Source: Candidatus Omnitrophota bacterium (GTDB taxonomy: Bacteria; Omnitrophota; Gorgyraeia; Aquiviventales; Aquiviventaceae). Taken from it: DNA of 58,503 nt. The position numbers and the translations under genes were made by a program. Shown piece by piece: positions 51,672 to 58,503 of this stretch; the stretch's first letter is position 1; the number at the start of each line of letters is the position of its first letter. The stretch spans positions 1 through 58,503 of the forward strand of contig JACPRA010000024.1 in the NCBI GenBank assembly GCA_016190215.1, written 5' to 3'. The notes below the pieces were generated by a model. It was not told the origin of the DNA, ran no database searches, and saw only the letters and a program-made list of their open reading frames with translations.

Positions 51672-52126
51672 GTCGCTCGTCGCTGGTTGCTTGTTGCTAG
51701 CACTACAGGGAGCTATTTGAGACAACGAATCAAGTTTGTGAGCATTTTGGATTCGTGCTGAATCAACTCTAAGAGGGTTTCCTTTGTGATCTCCTCCACA
51801 TACCCTAACGCACATGCGATCTCACACTGGGTTTCGAGTTCCGCACAGGAGCCTAAAGCCACGTAGAGCAGTTGCCGATACTCCTTGTTGTGTCTTCGGT
51901 TAAACCCTTCTGCAATATTCGAGGGAATGGACACCGCCGCCCGGCGCATCTGACCGGCCAGTCCGTACTCCTCACGTCTCGGGAATAATTCGGTCATCTC
52001 GTAGATTTTTCGGACAATCTCCATTCCATTCCTCCAGACATCCAAGTCCCGGAAGTCCTTGATCATCCTTGGCATCGCCTATCCTGTTCACCATCCACTA
52101 GCAACGAGCAACCAGCGACGAGCGAC
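51672..52126. repeat. 29-bp inverted repeats framing the four-helix-bundle gene
   Basis: The left arm (51672-51700, beginning GTCGCTCGTCGCTGGTTGC) and the right arm (52098-52126, ending AACCAGCGACGAGCGAC) are reverse complements with a single mismatch over 29 bp. They enclose only the four-helix-bundle gene and lie exactly in the gspE-gspF junction. The arms themselves are repetitive (GTCGCT/GTTGCT units). No transposase and no clear target-site duplication are visible. The arrangement looks like a non-autonomous inserted cassette. Confidence 0.8.
51713..52066 (-). CDS. Four-helix bundle protein (23S rRNA intervening-sequence protein family)
   Basis: 117 aa from ATG 52066 (IKDFRDLDVWRNGMEIVRKI). 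Family signatures: DLDVWR, FPRREEYGLAGQMRRAAVSI, SIPSNIAEGFNR and ELETQCEIACALGY. These small helical proteins are found in 23S rRNA intervening sequences and scattered at other sites in many phyla; their biochemical role is not settled. GC content is visibly lower than in the neighbours, and the gene is enclosed by 29-bp inverted repeats, both pointing to acquisition. Confidence 0.93.
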   Translation of the reverse strand: MIKDFRDLDVWRNGMEIVRKIYEMTELFPRREEYGLAGQMRRAAVSIPSNIAEGFNRRHNKEYRQLLYVALGSCAELETQCEIACALGYVEEITKETLLELIQHESKMLTNLIRCLK

Positions 52127-52131
52127 TGCAT

Positions 52132-53793
52132 CTATTCTAATTGAGTGACGCGCAGCACTTCTTCCAAGGTGGTGACCCCGGCGCGCACTTTGGCCAGGCC
52201 GTCTTCGCGCAGGGTCCGCATGCCGCCGCGCCTGGCCGCCTCGCGGATGACATAGGCCGGCTGCTTGGCCACAATGGCGTTCTTGATCTCCTCGGTCACC
52301 CGCAGCAGCTCGAAGATGCCGATCCGGCCTTTGTAGCCGGTCTGGTGGCAGGCCGCGCATCCCGTGCCCCGCGAGAGCTTGGTCGCCCCGTCCAGCGGCG
52401 TGTCCCGCAGCACGTGGGAGGCCGGCTGGTAGGTTTCTTTGCATTTGGAGCAGATCACGCGCACCAAGCGCTGCGCGATGATCCCGGCCACGGAGGAGGC
52501 CACCAGGAACGATTCGAGGCCCATGTCGAGCAGCCGCGCGATCGCGCCGGGCGCGTCATTCGTGTGCAGGGTGGAAAAAATCAAATGGCCGGTTAAGGCG
52601 GCCTGGATGGCCACCTCCGCCGTCTCCCGGTCGCGGATCTCGCCCACCATGATGACGTCCGGGTCCTGCCGCAGGAACGAGCGCAGCGAGGAGGCGAAGG
52701 TCATATCCGCTTTCGGGTTGACCTGCACCTGGTTGACGCCGGGCAGCTGGTATTCCACCGGGTCTTCAATGGTGAGAATGTTGCGCGCGGGATCGTTGAT
52801 CAGATTCAGGGCGGCGTACAACGTGGTCGTTTTACCGGAGCCGGTGGGCCCGGTCACCAGCAGGATGCCGTGGGGCAGATGGATGAGCTGCTCCACCTGG
52901 GCCTGCAGCGCCGGGTCCAGCCCCAGCTGGGGCAGCGACAGCAGCATCTGCGAGGCGTTCAAGAGCCGCAGCACCACGGTTTCGCCGAACTGCGTGGGGA
53001 CGGTGGACACGCGCAGGTCCACCTCGTGCCCTTCCATCTTCAGGCGGAACCGCCCGTCCTGTGATTTGCGCTTTTCGGCGATGTCCAGCTTCGAGAGCAC
53101 TTTGATGCGCGAGACGATGGCGGAATGCAGCGGCAGCGGCGGGCCCTTCACTTCGCGCAGGATGCCGTCCACCCGGAAGCGCGTCCGCAGCACGCCGTCG
53201 CCGGGCTCCAGGTGAATGTCGCTCGCCTGGTCCCGCACCGCCTGCAGGATGAGCTGGTTCACCAGCCGGATCACCGGCGCATCCTCGGCCAGCGCCTCTT
53301 CCGCTTTAGGCAGGGCGGCTTCGTTGATGGCATGCGCGGCTTCCTCCACCCCCCGCGCGCCGTAATACTGGTCAATGGCCTGCCGGATGCCGGTGGCGGT
53401 GCTCAGCACGGTTTTCACGGCGCACTTGGTTCGCAACCGCAGTTCATCCAGCGCAAAGAAATTGAGCGGGTCGTCCATCGCCACGGTGAGCGTGTCGCCG
53501 ATCTTGAACACCGGCACGAGGGTGTGCTTGCGCGCCAAGGCTTCGGGCACGAGCTGCACGATTTCCGGGCGGATCAAATAGGTGGAGAGATCAATCGTGG
53601 TCATGCCCAGCTGCTCAGCCAACAGGTTGGTCAAATCCTGCTCGCTGATCACCCCTTGCTGGATGATGGCCTGCTTCAGGGAGATGCTGGATTTGGTGGC
53701 CTGTGCTTGGGCGGCTTGCACCTGGGCTGGCGTCAAGATGCCCTGGGACACCAGCAGCTCAGGCAACGGTTTCGCGCTTCGAATGAGGGCCAT
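52132..53793 (-). CDS. gspE: Type II secretion/type IV pilus assembly ATPase GspE (PilB)
   Basis: 553 aa. The N-terminal T2SSE_N/MshEN domain (about 1-140, LLVSQGILTPAQVQAAQAQA) precedes the hexameric ATPase. Walker A is GPTGSGKTTT, the Asp box IHLEPG, the His box near ALTGHLIFSTLHTNDAPG, and Walker B PDVIMVGEIRD. A tetra-Cys zinc motif, CSKC then CAACHQTGYKGRIG, lies near the C-terminus; the CAACH here is zinc-binding, not heme-binding. The ATG shares a base with the stop of the upstream HTH gene (TAATG). Confidence 0.96.
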   Translation of the reverse strand: MALIRSAKPLPELLVSQGILTPAQVQAAQAQATKSSISLKQAIIQQGVISEQDLTNLLAEQLGMTTIDLSTYLIRPEIVQLVPEALARKHTLVPVFKIGDTLTVAMDDPLNFFALDELRLRTKCAVKTVLSTATGIRQAIDQYYGARGVEEAAHAINEAALPKAEEALAEDAPVIRLVNQLILQAVRDQASDIHLEPGDGVLRTRFRVDGILREVKGPPLPLHSAIVSRIKVLSKLDIAEKRKSQDGRFRLKMEGHEVDLRVSTVPTQFGETVVLRLLNASQMLLSLPQLGLDPALQAQVEQLIHLPHGILLVTGPTGSGKTTTLYAALNLINDPARNILTIEDPVEYQLPGVNQVQVNPKADMTFASSLRSFLRQDPDVIMVGEIRDRETAEVAIQAALTGHLIFSTLHTNDAPGAIARLLDMGLESFLVASSVAGIIAQRLVRVICSKCKETYQPASHVLRDTPLDGATKLSRGTGCAACHQTGYKGRIGIFELLRVTEEIKNAIVAKQPAYVIREAARRGGMRTLREDGLAKVRAGVTTLEEVLRVTQLE

Positions 53794-53984
53794 TAGTGAG
53801 TCGGCTTCATCTGTTGGGCGACCCAGGAGTCCAGAATTGTCGGGCTAAATCGCCATTGGGAACCTACCTTAAACCCAGGCAGTATACCACGTTGCGCCAA
53901 CCGGTAGATGGTGGTCGAGTTGACGCGGAACCGCTGCGCGACTTCCTCGACAGACAGATAGGACGCGAAGTTTCGAGAGCGCAT
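53793..53984 (-). CDS. Excisionase-type (HTH_17) DNA-binding protein
   Basis: 63 aa from ATG 53984. The core YLSVEEVAQRFRVNSTTIYR followed by LAQRGILPGFKVGSQWRFSP and a final helix ILDSWVAQQM is the MerR-like winged HTH of the excisionase/BldC family. It is the first gene of the gsp cluster, translationally coupled to gspE, so it likely regulates pilus/secretion genes and is not a phage excisionase. The track start at 54023 would lie within the promoter -35 and is rejected. Confidence 0.85.
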   Translation of the reverse strand: MRSRNFASYLSVEEVAQRFRVNSTTIYRLAQRGILPGFKVGSQWRFSPTILDSWVAQQMKPTH

Positions 53985-53993
53985 GATACCTAA

Positions 53994-54023
53994 ACTATGC
54001 CTGATTTTCATGAAACGTGTCAA
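53994..54023 (-). promoter_or_regulatory. Leaderless-type promoter of the HTH-gspE operon
   Basis: Coding strand TTGACA (54023-54018), 18-bp spacer, CATAGT (53999-53994), then TTAGGTATC-ATG. The predicted start is 3 nt before the ATG at 53984. It closely resembles the cheB promoter at 58199-58228. Confidence 0.65.
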
Positions 54024-54119
54024 GGAAACCTAACGTCTGATAGCGCTGGCGAAGCCTGGCGAAGCGGCGCGGCTGGAGGTGAACTGCGCGGGATTCGGAA
54101 CCGGAAGAACGCGGAAGGC

Positions 54120-55466
54120 TTACGGGCGCAACGCGGCCGGATCGGACGCCAACTGCCCCAGGTGCTGGCGGCAGGCGACGCGCAGCTCGCGGCAGCGAAG
54201 CTCTTCGCACCACGGCACCGGCGCGGCATCGGGCCATTCATCCAAGACGGTCAAGGCTTGCCGCAACTGCTGCTGCGCCTGGGCCGCCTCCCCGCCATCC
54301 AGGTGCACGATGGCCAAGGCCAAGTAGACCAGCGGCTGCAACGGCTCCAAATAGCGGGCCCGCTCAAACGCGTGCAAGGCGGCGGGGCGCCGGCCGGTCT
54401 TGTGGTAGAGCAAGCCCAGCAGGTAGTGCGCGTTAGCGGATAAGGCGTCCGTTCGCACGATGTCCTGTAGCAGGCGGATGGCTTCTTCATGGCGCCCGGC
54501 ATCCGCCAGGCTCGAGGCGAGTCCGCACTGCGCCGCGGCATCCTGCCGGCGCGGTTCTTGGGCCGTCGGGAGCAGGCTGAGGGACGGCCGCGCGGCCCGG
54601 AGTCCGGCCGGGGCCGCGGAGGCCTTGCGATACACGACCGCCTCGGGAAACACCACCGGGGCAAACGCCGTAGACACGCCCCAGAGCGTCTCCGCGTGGC
54701 CGAGAAAGAGATAGCCCCCCTCCCCCAGCGCCTGGGCGAACTGCGCGATGATGCGCGCGGTCGCCGCCGGCGTGAAATAGATCGTCACATTGCGGCACCA
54801 GAGGAGGTGGACGTCCCGCATGTCCGGGAGGCCAAACGGATCGCGGGCCAGGTTGTGGGGCGCAAACCGCACGAGGCGCTTCACGCGGTCGCGCACGCGA
54901 TAGCCGTCCTGCTCGCTCAGGAAATATCGCTCGCGCCACGCCGCCGGCACGCCCCGCAGCGAGCGCGCGGGATACCATCCGCGCTCCGCGCGCGCCAGGC
55001 TGCCGCGATGCAGATCGGTCGCCAAGATCGTCACGGCCCAGGTCTCAGGCTGCGGCAGCGATTCCAACAGCGCCATGGCGATGGAGTAGGGCTCTTCCCC
55101 GGTGGAACAGCCAGCGGACCAGACCGCCAGGCGCCGGTCCGCCCCGCGCGCCTTCACGAGGTCGGGAATGAGGTGGCGAGTCAGCACGTCAAATTGCGCG
55201 CGGTAGCGAAACCACTGGGTCTCGCCGACGGTGACTTCCTGGAGCAGTGCTCGGATCTCCGCGCGCCCCTCCGGGGCGTCGGTCAGCAGGCGCGCATAGT
55301 CATCCACCGCGCTGAGCCGGCGCGCGTCCATCCGGGCGGCCAGGCCGGCGTGTAATACACTCTGCCGGGCGGGGTCCAAGGCCAACCCGCCTTCCCGTTC
55401 CAAGAGCAGGCGGAACCGCTCAAACTCCGCGCGGGTCACGTGTAAACGACTCGAGGAAGAGATCAT
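54120..55466 (-). CDS. cheR: Chemotaxis protein methyltransferase CheR with C-terminal TPR repeats
   Basis: 448 aa from ATG 55466 (overlapping the upstream cheY stop; the track start lies in that gene). The N-terminal helical domain (about 10-90) and SAM-binding domain carry TVGETQWFRYRAQFDVL, AVWSAGCSTGEEPYSIAMAL, ILATDLHRGSLARAERGWYP and LLWCRNVTIYFT, all CheR signatures. After about residue 300, TPR-like helices follow (AHYLLGLLYHKTGRRPAALH, PLVYLALAIVHLDGGEAAQA). It would methylate glutamates of a chemoreceptor; no receptor gene is in the window. It is the last gene of the chemotaxis operon. Confidence 0.93.
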   Translation of the reverse strand: MISSSSRLHVTRAEFERFRLLLEREGGLALDPARQSVLHAGLAARMDARRLSAVDDYARLLTDAPEGRAEIRALLQEVTVGETQWFRYRAQFDVLTRHLIPDLVKARGADRRLAVWSAGCSTGEEPYSIAMALLESLPQPETWAVTILATDLHRGSLARAERGWYPARSLRGVPAAWRERYFLSEQDGYRVRDRVKRLVRFAPHNLARDPFGLPDMRDVHLLWCRNVTIYFTPAATARIIAQFAQALGEGGYLFLGHAETLWGVSTAFAPVVFPEAVVYRKASAAPAGLRAARPSLSLLPTAQEPRRQDAAAQCGLASSLADAGRHEEAIRLLQDIVRTDALSANAHYLLGLLYHKTGRRPAALHAFERARYLEPLQPLVYLALAIVHLDGGEAAQAQQQLRQALTVLDEWPDAAPVPWCEELRCRELRVACRQHLGQLASDPAALRP

Positions 55467-55840
55467 GCCTTTTCGGCTCCCTCCAGGAGCTTCTTGGCGG
55501 TTTCGAGGATCCGGGACGGGTCGGCATCCTTGGTGCAATACTCGTCCGCCCCGGTCTGCTTGCTCAACCCCCGGGATTCGGCGTCTGTGCGGCCGGTGAG
55601 CATCAGCACTTTCGTGGCGCGAAACCGCTCGTCCCCCTTCAACATCTGGCAGACCTCAAACCCGTTCATTTTGGGCAGCATCAGGTCCAGGATCAGCAAA
55701 TCGGGGCGCGCTTTCCGGGCCAGGTTCAGCGCGGAGAGCCCGTCGCCGGCCGTCAGCACCTCGTGCCCTTCCGACTGGAAGAGCTGGGTGAACACGGTCG
55801 TAATGGTGGGGCTGTCGTCCACGATCAAGATTTTTGCCAT
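55463..55840 (-). CDS. Single-domain response regulator (CheY/PilG-like)
   Basis: 125-aa receiver with acidic pair Asp8-Asp9 (ILIVDDSPTI), phosphoacceptor Asp52 (LLILDLMLPKMNGFE), Thr in VLMLTGR and a Lys in YCTKDAD. Single-receiver proteins in such clusters act as CheY or, in pili-linked systems, PilG/PilH. Coupled by ATGA at both ends to the tandem-receiver protein and cheR. Confidence 0.9.
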   Translation of the reverse strand: MAKILIVDDSPTITTVFTQLFQSEGHEVLTAGDGLSALNLARKARPDLLILDLMLPKMNGFEVCQMLKGDERFRATKVLMLTGRTDAESRGLSKQTGADEYCTKDADPSRILETAKKLLEGAEKA

Positions 55841-56646
55841 CAGGCCGCCGGACCTCGTAAGCCGCGCAGGGCCGCCTGGAGCTGTTGCAGCAGCTCCTGC
55901 GGCTCTTCGGATTTCGACACGTAAGACACCGCGCCCGCCTCAAACGCCCACAACTGGTCAATGGGCCGGTCCCGGTTGGACAGCATGACCACCGGGATGT
56001 GCTGGGTGGCCGGGTTTTGGCGCAACCGCAGGCACACTTGATAGCCGTCCAATTTCGGCAGCACGATATCGAGCAAGATCAGGTTCGGCCGGGCCTGCTC
56101 GGCCAGCTGCAAGGCGGTTTCGCCGGTCGAGGCCGTCAGCACCCGGTAGCCCCGGTCGCTCAGCAGCCGCTCCACGCTGGCCAAAATAGCCGGGCTGTCG
56201 TCCACCAACAAAATGGTCGTCTGGGGCGGGCTGACCCCCGGCCCGGCCGGCGCGGCCTGGCCATCCGGCGCGGTCGCGCGCAGCGCTTCGGCCACGCGCT
56301 GGATCAGGTCGGATTCGCTGCGAGGCTTGGTGAGGTAGAACAAGGCGCCCGCGAGCTTGCCTTCCAGCTCATCGCGCTCCGTGCCCCGCTGGGTGAGCAT
56401 GATCACCGGGATCGCGCGGGTCGCTTCATCTTCTTTGAGCCGCAGGCACACTTCATAGCCGTTCATGCCCGGCAGCATCACGTCGAGGATAATGGCATCG
56501 GGATGCGCCCGGCGGGCCTGCTCCAACCCCGCTTCCCCGGTCGCGGCCGTCAGCACCTCGTAGCCTTGCGTTTCCAAGATGGAGGCCGCCCGCAGCAGCA
56601 CGGTCGGGCTGTCATCCACGACGAGGACGCGCGGCCGGGCCGTCAT
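55840..56646 (-). CDS. Tandem receiver-domain response regulator
   Basis: 268 aa made of two CheY-like receivers with no output domain: the first at about 4-120 (VLVVDDSPTVLLRAASILET, AIILDVMLPGMNGYEV, YLTKPRSESD), the second at about 140-258 (ILLVDDSPAILASVERLLSD, LILLDIVLPKLDGYQVCLRL, VSYVSKSEEPQELL). Both keep acidic pocket, Asp and Lys. It may act as a phosphate relay or sink between CheA and other regulators in this operon. Coupled to cheW and the single receiver. Confidence 0.9.
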   Translation of the reverse strand: MTARPRVLVVDDSPTVLLRAASILETQGYEVLTAATGEAGLEQARRAHPDAIILDVMLPGMNGYEVCLRLKEDEATRAIPVIMLTQRGTERDELEGKLAGALFYLTKPRSESDLIQRVAEALRATAPDGQAAPAGPGVSPPQTTILLVDDSPAILASVERLLSDRGYRVLTASTGETALQLAEQARPNLILLDIVLPKLDGYQVCLRLRQNPATQHIPVVMLSNRDRPIDQLWAFEAGAVSYVSKSEEPQELLQQLQAALRGLRGPAA

Positions 56647-57110
56647 GACCGCGCTCCGGTGATGGCCGAATCGCCGGCGAGAACGGCGCCCAACGCCAGG
56701 CTGTCGAGCAGCAGGAGGATGCGCCCCTGCAGCGGCACCATGCCCTGCACCACGCCGGGCTCCATCATGCCCAGGCCGTCCCGGGGAGCGGGTTGCACGG
56801 CATCCTGCGCGATCGTGATGACCTCCTCGACGCTCTCGACGAGCCAGCCCACCTCTTGATGCGGCCAGCGGACGATCAAAATGCGCTCCGCCGGCCGGTC
56901 GGCATCGTGCGGGCAGTGTACTCCCAAGCAGGCGGCCAGATCAAGCACCGGCACGATGCGGCCGCGCCAGACGATCACGCCGGCCACCGAGCGCCCGGAC
57001 GAGGGCACCGGCCGCAGCGGCTGCGCGGCGAGCACTTCCCGCACCTGCTCCAACGGCAGGGCATACCGCTCGCCGCCCACCCCGAACACCACCATCTGGC
57101 GCGCGCTCAT
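56643..57110 (-). CDS. cheW: Chemotaxis adaptor CheW
   Basis: 155-aa CheW-like SH3 pair: MVVFGVGGERYALPLEQVRE, VIVWRGRIVPVLDLAACLGV, ILIVRWPHQEVGWLVESVEE and a final VPLQGRILLLLDSLALG. CheW links chemoreceptors to CheA. It overlaps cheB (4 nt) upstream and the tandem receiver gene downstream. Confidence 0.92.
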   Translation of the reverse strand: MSARQMVVFGVGGERYALPLEQVREVLAAQPLRPVPSSGRSVAGVIVWRGRIVPVLDLAACLGVHCPHDADRPAERILIVRWPHQEVGWLVESVEEVITIAQDAVQPAPRDGLGMMEPGVVQGMVPLQGRILLLLDSLALGAVLAGDSAITGARS

Positions 57111-58192
57111 GACGAATGCCCGTTCCGGCGATGGCGCAGCGGCTGGGCCAGCCGCTGCATCACCGCGTCCGCAATCTCGTCAATCGGCAGCACCTGGTCC
57201 ACTACGCCCAGCTCGATGGCGGCTTTGGGCATGCCGAACACCACGCAGGTGCGCTCATCCTGCGCGATCACCGCGCCGCCGGCCGCTTTGAGCTGCTTGA
57301 GGCCGTCCGCTCCGTCGCTGCCCATCCCGCTGAGGATGACGCCGATGGCCCGCTCCTGATAGGCCGATGCCGCCGACGCGAACAAGAGGGTGCCGGAGGG
57401 CTTCTGCCCTCCGCAGGGCGGCTCGTCCGTCAGCCGCATCAGCCCCTGGCCGACGACGCGCAAATGCGCGTCGGTGGGGGCCACGTACACGACACCCGGC
57501 TCCAGGCGCGCCCCGTGGGCCGCGATGCGGACGGGACGCTGCGCTTCCTCTTCCAGCCACTCCACGAGCCCGCGGGTAAACCCGGCGGAAATATGCTGCA
57601 CCACCACGACCGCGCACGGCAGCGCCTTCGGCAGCATTTTGAGCAGCGCCAGCACGGCTTGCGGGCCGCCGGTGGACGCCGCCACGGTGATGATGCGCTC
57701 CTCCGACACCGACGCGGGCAGCGGCAGCTCGGCCGGCAGGCGAGGCGGGCGCTCCAACCGCGCGAGCGGATGCGTGATGACATGCATCTGCGCCAAGCTG
57801 TTGATGCGGCGCAGCAGCTCGCCTCCGACGACGCCCGGGCGTCCCGACACTTCCAGCGGCTCGCGCTCCAGCACGTCCAGCGCGCCGTACCCCAGCGCCT
57901 GGCAGGCCCGCTCCGCGCCGCGGTTGACGGCGGCGGAGCTGACGATGAGGATCGGGGTGGGATGATAAGCCATGATCTGCTTGGTCGCCTCAAACCCGTC
58001 CATCCGCGGCATGTTGATGTCCATGATCACCAGGTCGGGATGGAGCTTCGGCACCAGGTCCACCGCCTCAACGCCGTCATGGGCCATGCCGACGACGGCC
58101 AGGTGCGGATCGGTGTTGACCACCTGGGCCAGGCACTCGCGCATGAACGGCGAGTCGTCCACAATGAGGATGCGCTTGAGCTGCGGGAGCAT
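57107..58192 (-). CDS. cheB: Chemotaxis response regulator protein-glutamate methylesterase CheB
   Basis: 361 aa: receiver domain (1-120; ILIVDDSPFMRECLAQVVNT, phosphoacceptor Asp58 in LVIMDINMPRMDGFEATKQI) joined by a linker to the methylesterase. The catalytic Ser is in AASTGGPQAVL, His in VVVQHISAGFTRGLVEWL, and Asp in LSGMGSDGADGLKQL. The usual Lys-Pro of the receiver reads EREP, so one conserved receiver Lys is replaced. It demethylates and deamidates chemoreceptors. It follows the cheA gene after a 123-bp gap with its own promoter. Confidence 0.95.
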   Translation of the reverse strand: MLPQLKRILIVDDSPFMRECLAQVVNTDPHLAVVGMAHDGVEAVDLVPKLHPDLVIMDINMPRMDGFEATKQIMAYHPTPILIVSSAAVNRGAERACQALGYGALDVLEREPLEVSGRPGVVGGELLRRINSLAQMHVITHPLARLERPPRLPAELPLPASVSEERIITVAASTGGPQAVLALLKMLPKALPCAVVVVQHISAGFTRGLVEWLEEEAQRPVRIAAHGARLEPGVVYVAPTDAHLRVVGQGLMRLTDEPPCGGQKPSGTLLFASAASAYQERAIGVILSGMGSDGADGLKQLKAAGGAVIAQDERTCVVFGMPKAAIELGVVDQVLPIDEIADAVMQRLAQPLRHRRNGHSS

Positions 58193-58198
58193 ACCTGA

Positions 58199-58228
58199 AG
58201 TATGCCCGGCTGCCCAAGATCACGTCAA
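58199..58228 (-). promoter_or_regulatory. Leaderless-type promoter of the cheB operon
   Basis: Coding strand TTGACG (58228-58223), 18-bp spacer, CATACT (58204-58199), then TCAGGT-ATG. The predicted start coincides with the cheB ATG at 58192. The remaining bases of the gap up to 58315 hold a weak GGGCAGGC/GCCTGCCC stem (58276-58307) after cheA. Confidence 0.65.
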
Positions 58229-58315
58229 GAGAACCTCAATGTTTATACAGGAAACGTATTTTTACTCAATGGCGAGGGCAGGCGCGGCGAATATGCCTTG
58301 CCTGCCCGAGTTTGC

Positions 58316-58503
58316 TTAGGGGAGCAAGCGTTCGATGGCGTTCAGGAGGGCGCGCTGATCGAACGCGCCTTTGACGATGTAGGCCTGCGCGCCGACTTCG
58401 ATGCCGCGGCGTTTTTCCGACTCGCGATTCATCGAGGTGACGAAGATCACCGGCAGCTCGCGCAGCTCCGGCTTCTTCCGCAGCGCCTGGCAGAGCTCAA
58501 ACC
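58316..58503 (-). CDS. cheA: C-terminal receiver of a hybrid CheA-type kinase (partial, runs off right edge)
   Basis: Not in the ORF track. Reading upstream from TAA (58318-58316) gives 62 residues: FELCQALRKKPELRELPVIF, VTSMNRESEKRRGIEVGAQA and YIVKGAFDQRALLNAIERLL. This is the end of a CheY-like receiver, and the AYIVKGAFDQ form is typical of the receiver at the C-terminus of hybrid CheA/FrzE/ChpA kinases. Its location ahead of cheB-cheW fits. A stand-alone response regulator cannot be excluded because the rest lies outside the window. Confidence 0.75.
   Translation of the reverse strand, partial: FELCQALRKKPELRELPVIFVTSMNRESEKRRGIEVGAQAYIVKGAFDQRALLNAIERLLP

Noticed and set aside
52370-52450. 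CAACH in GspE as a c-type heme site
   Set aside because: It is the second half of the tetra-Cys zinc motif normal in GspE/PilB; the protein is cytoplasmic.
53793-53984. Phage excisionase / integrated element
   Set aside because: The HTH_17 protein is coupled to gspE and no integrase, attachment site or phage gene is nearby.

Overview
The window is a GC-rich stretch from a Gram-negative bacterium. Evidence for the envelope includes an outer-membrane beta-barrel, periplasmic multiheme cytochromes and a type II secretion / type IV pilus machine. Every gene I can support is on the minus strand, so transcription runs from high to low coordinates; the very long plus-strand ORFs are shadows. Genes are packed tightly, with many ATGA or GTGA stop/start overlaps. 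No rRNA, tRNA, CRISPR array or transposase was seen. The mix (GTP-type PEPCK, CbcL/ImcH-like cytochromes, PilM-PilN fusion, a 23S-IVP-type four-helix protein) suggests an uncultured lineage. Omnitrophota is one guess, but the sequence does not prove it.

Region by region, in transcription order. (1) 58503-54120: chemotaxis module (cheA end, cheB, cheW, two receiver proteins, cheR-TPR). (2) 53984-45266: an excisionase-type HTH gene, then GspE, GspF, GspG and minor pseudopilins, a PilM-PilN fusion, a PilO-like and a PilP/GspC-like protein. A four-helix-bundle gene framed by 29-bp inverted repeats sits between gspE and gspF. (3) 45269-41595: rfbC, a zinc-ribbon ORF, pckG, a winged-helix ORF and a Crp/Fnr regulator. 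(4) 41488-40814: a hemerythrin/ScdA_N di-iron protein. (5) 40631-27471: an electron-transfer island: PioA/DmsE-like cytochrome, PioB/MtrB-like barrel, Rieske, cytochrome b, nonaheme cytochrome, ImcH-like and CbcL-like quinone-linked cytochromes, then ResB/CcsA for cytochrome c maturation. (6) 27392-26093: a small Cys protein and copper nitrite reductase NirK. (7) 25908-19685: DUF2934, a siroheme reductase, a small membrane protein, a cysteine desulfurase, FeoB, a Cys-rich Feo partner and DtxR-FeoA. (8) 19601-6736: HTH, AhbC/NirJ-like radical SAM, flavin oxidoreductase, FabB, two large B12-type radical SAM proteins, a second copy of the small Cys protein, another SPASM radical SAM, NnrS, NrfH, NrfA and an unknown protein. 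(9) 6521-1: sulfite reductase, SulP, Rrf2 regulator and a sulfate ABC transporter.

The unifying signal is a palindrome, ATGAY-N4-RTCAT, found in five intergenic regions: before the HTH/ahbC operon, the DUF2934/siroheme reductase operon, the small-Cys/nirK pair, the hemerythrin gene, and pckG-winged helix-crp. In four of the five, a TAnnnT -10 element lies exactly 22 bp downstream, the geometry of a class II FNR-type promoter (site centred at -41.5). The linked genes (NirK, NrfHA, NnrS, hemerythrin/RIC-like, Feo) suggest a nitrite/NO regulon, probably under the Crp/Fnr protein encoded at 41595-42236. The apparently undescribed part is that this regulon contains a FabB + flavin oxidoreductase + two B12-radical-SAM cassette and two copies of a small Cys-bearing protein of unknown function.
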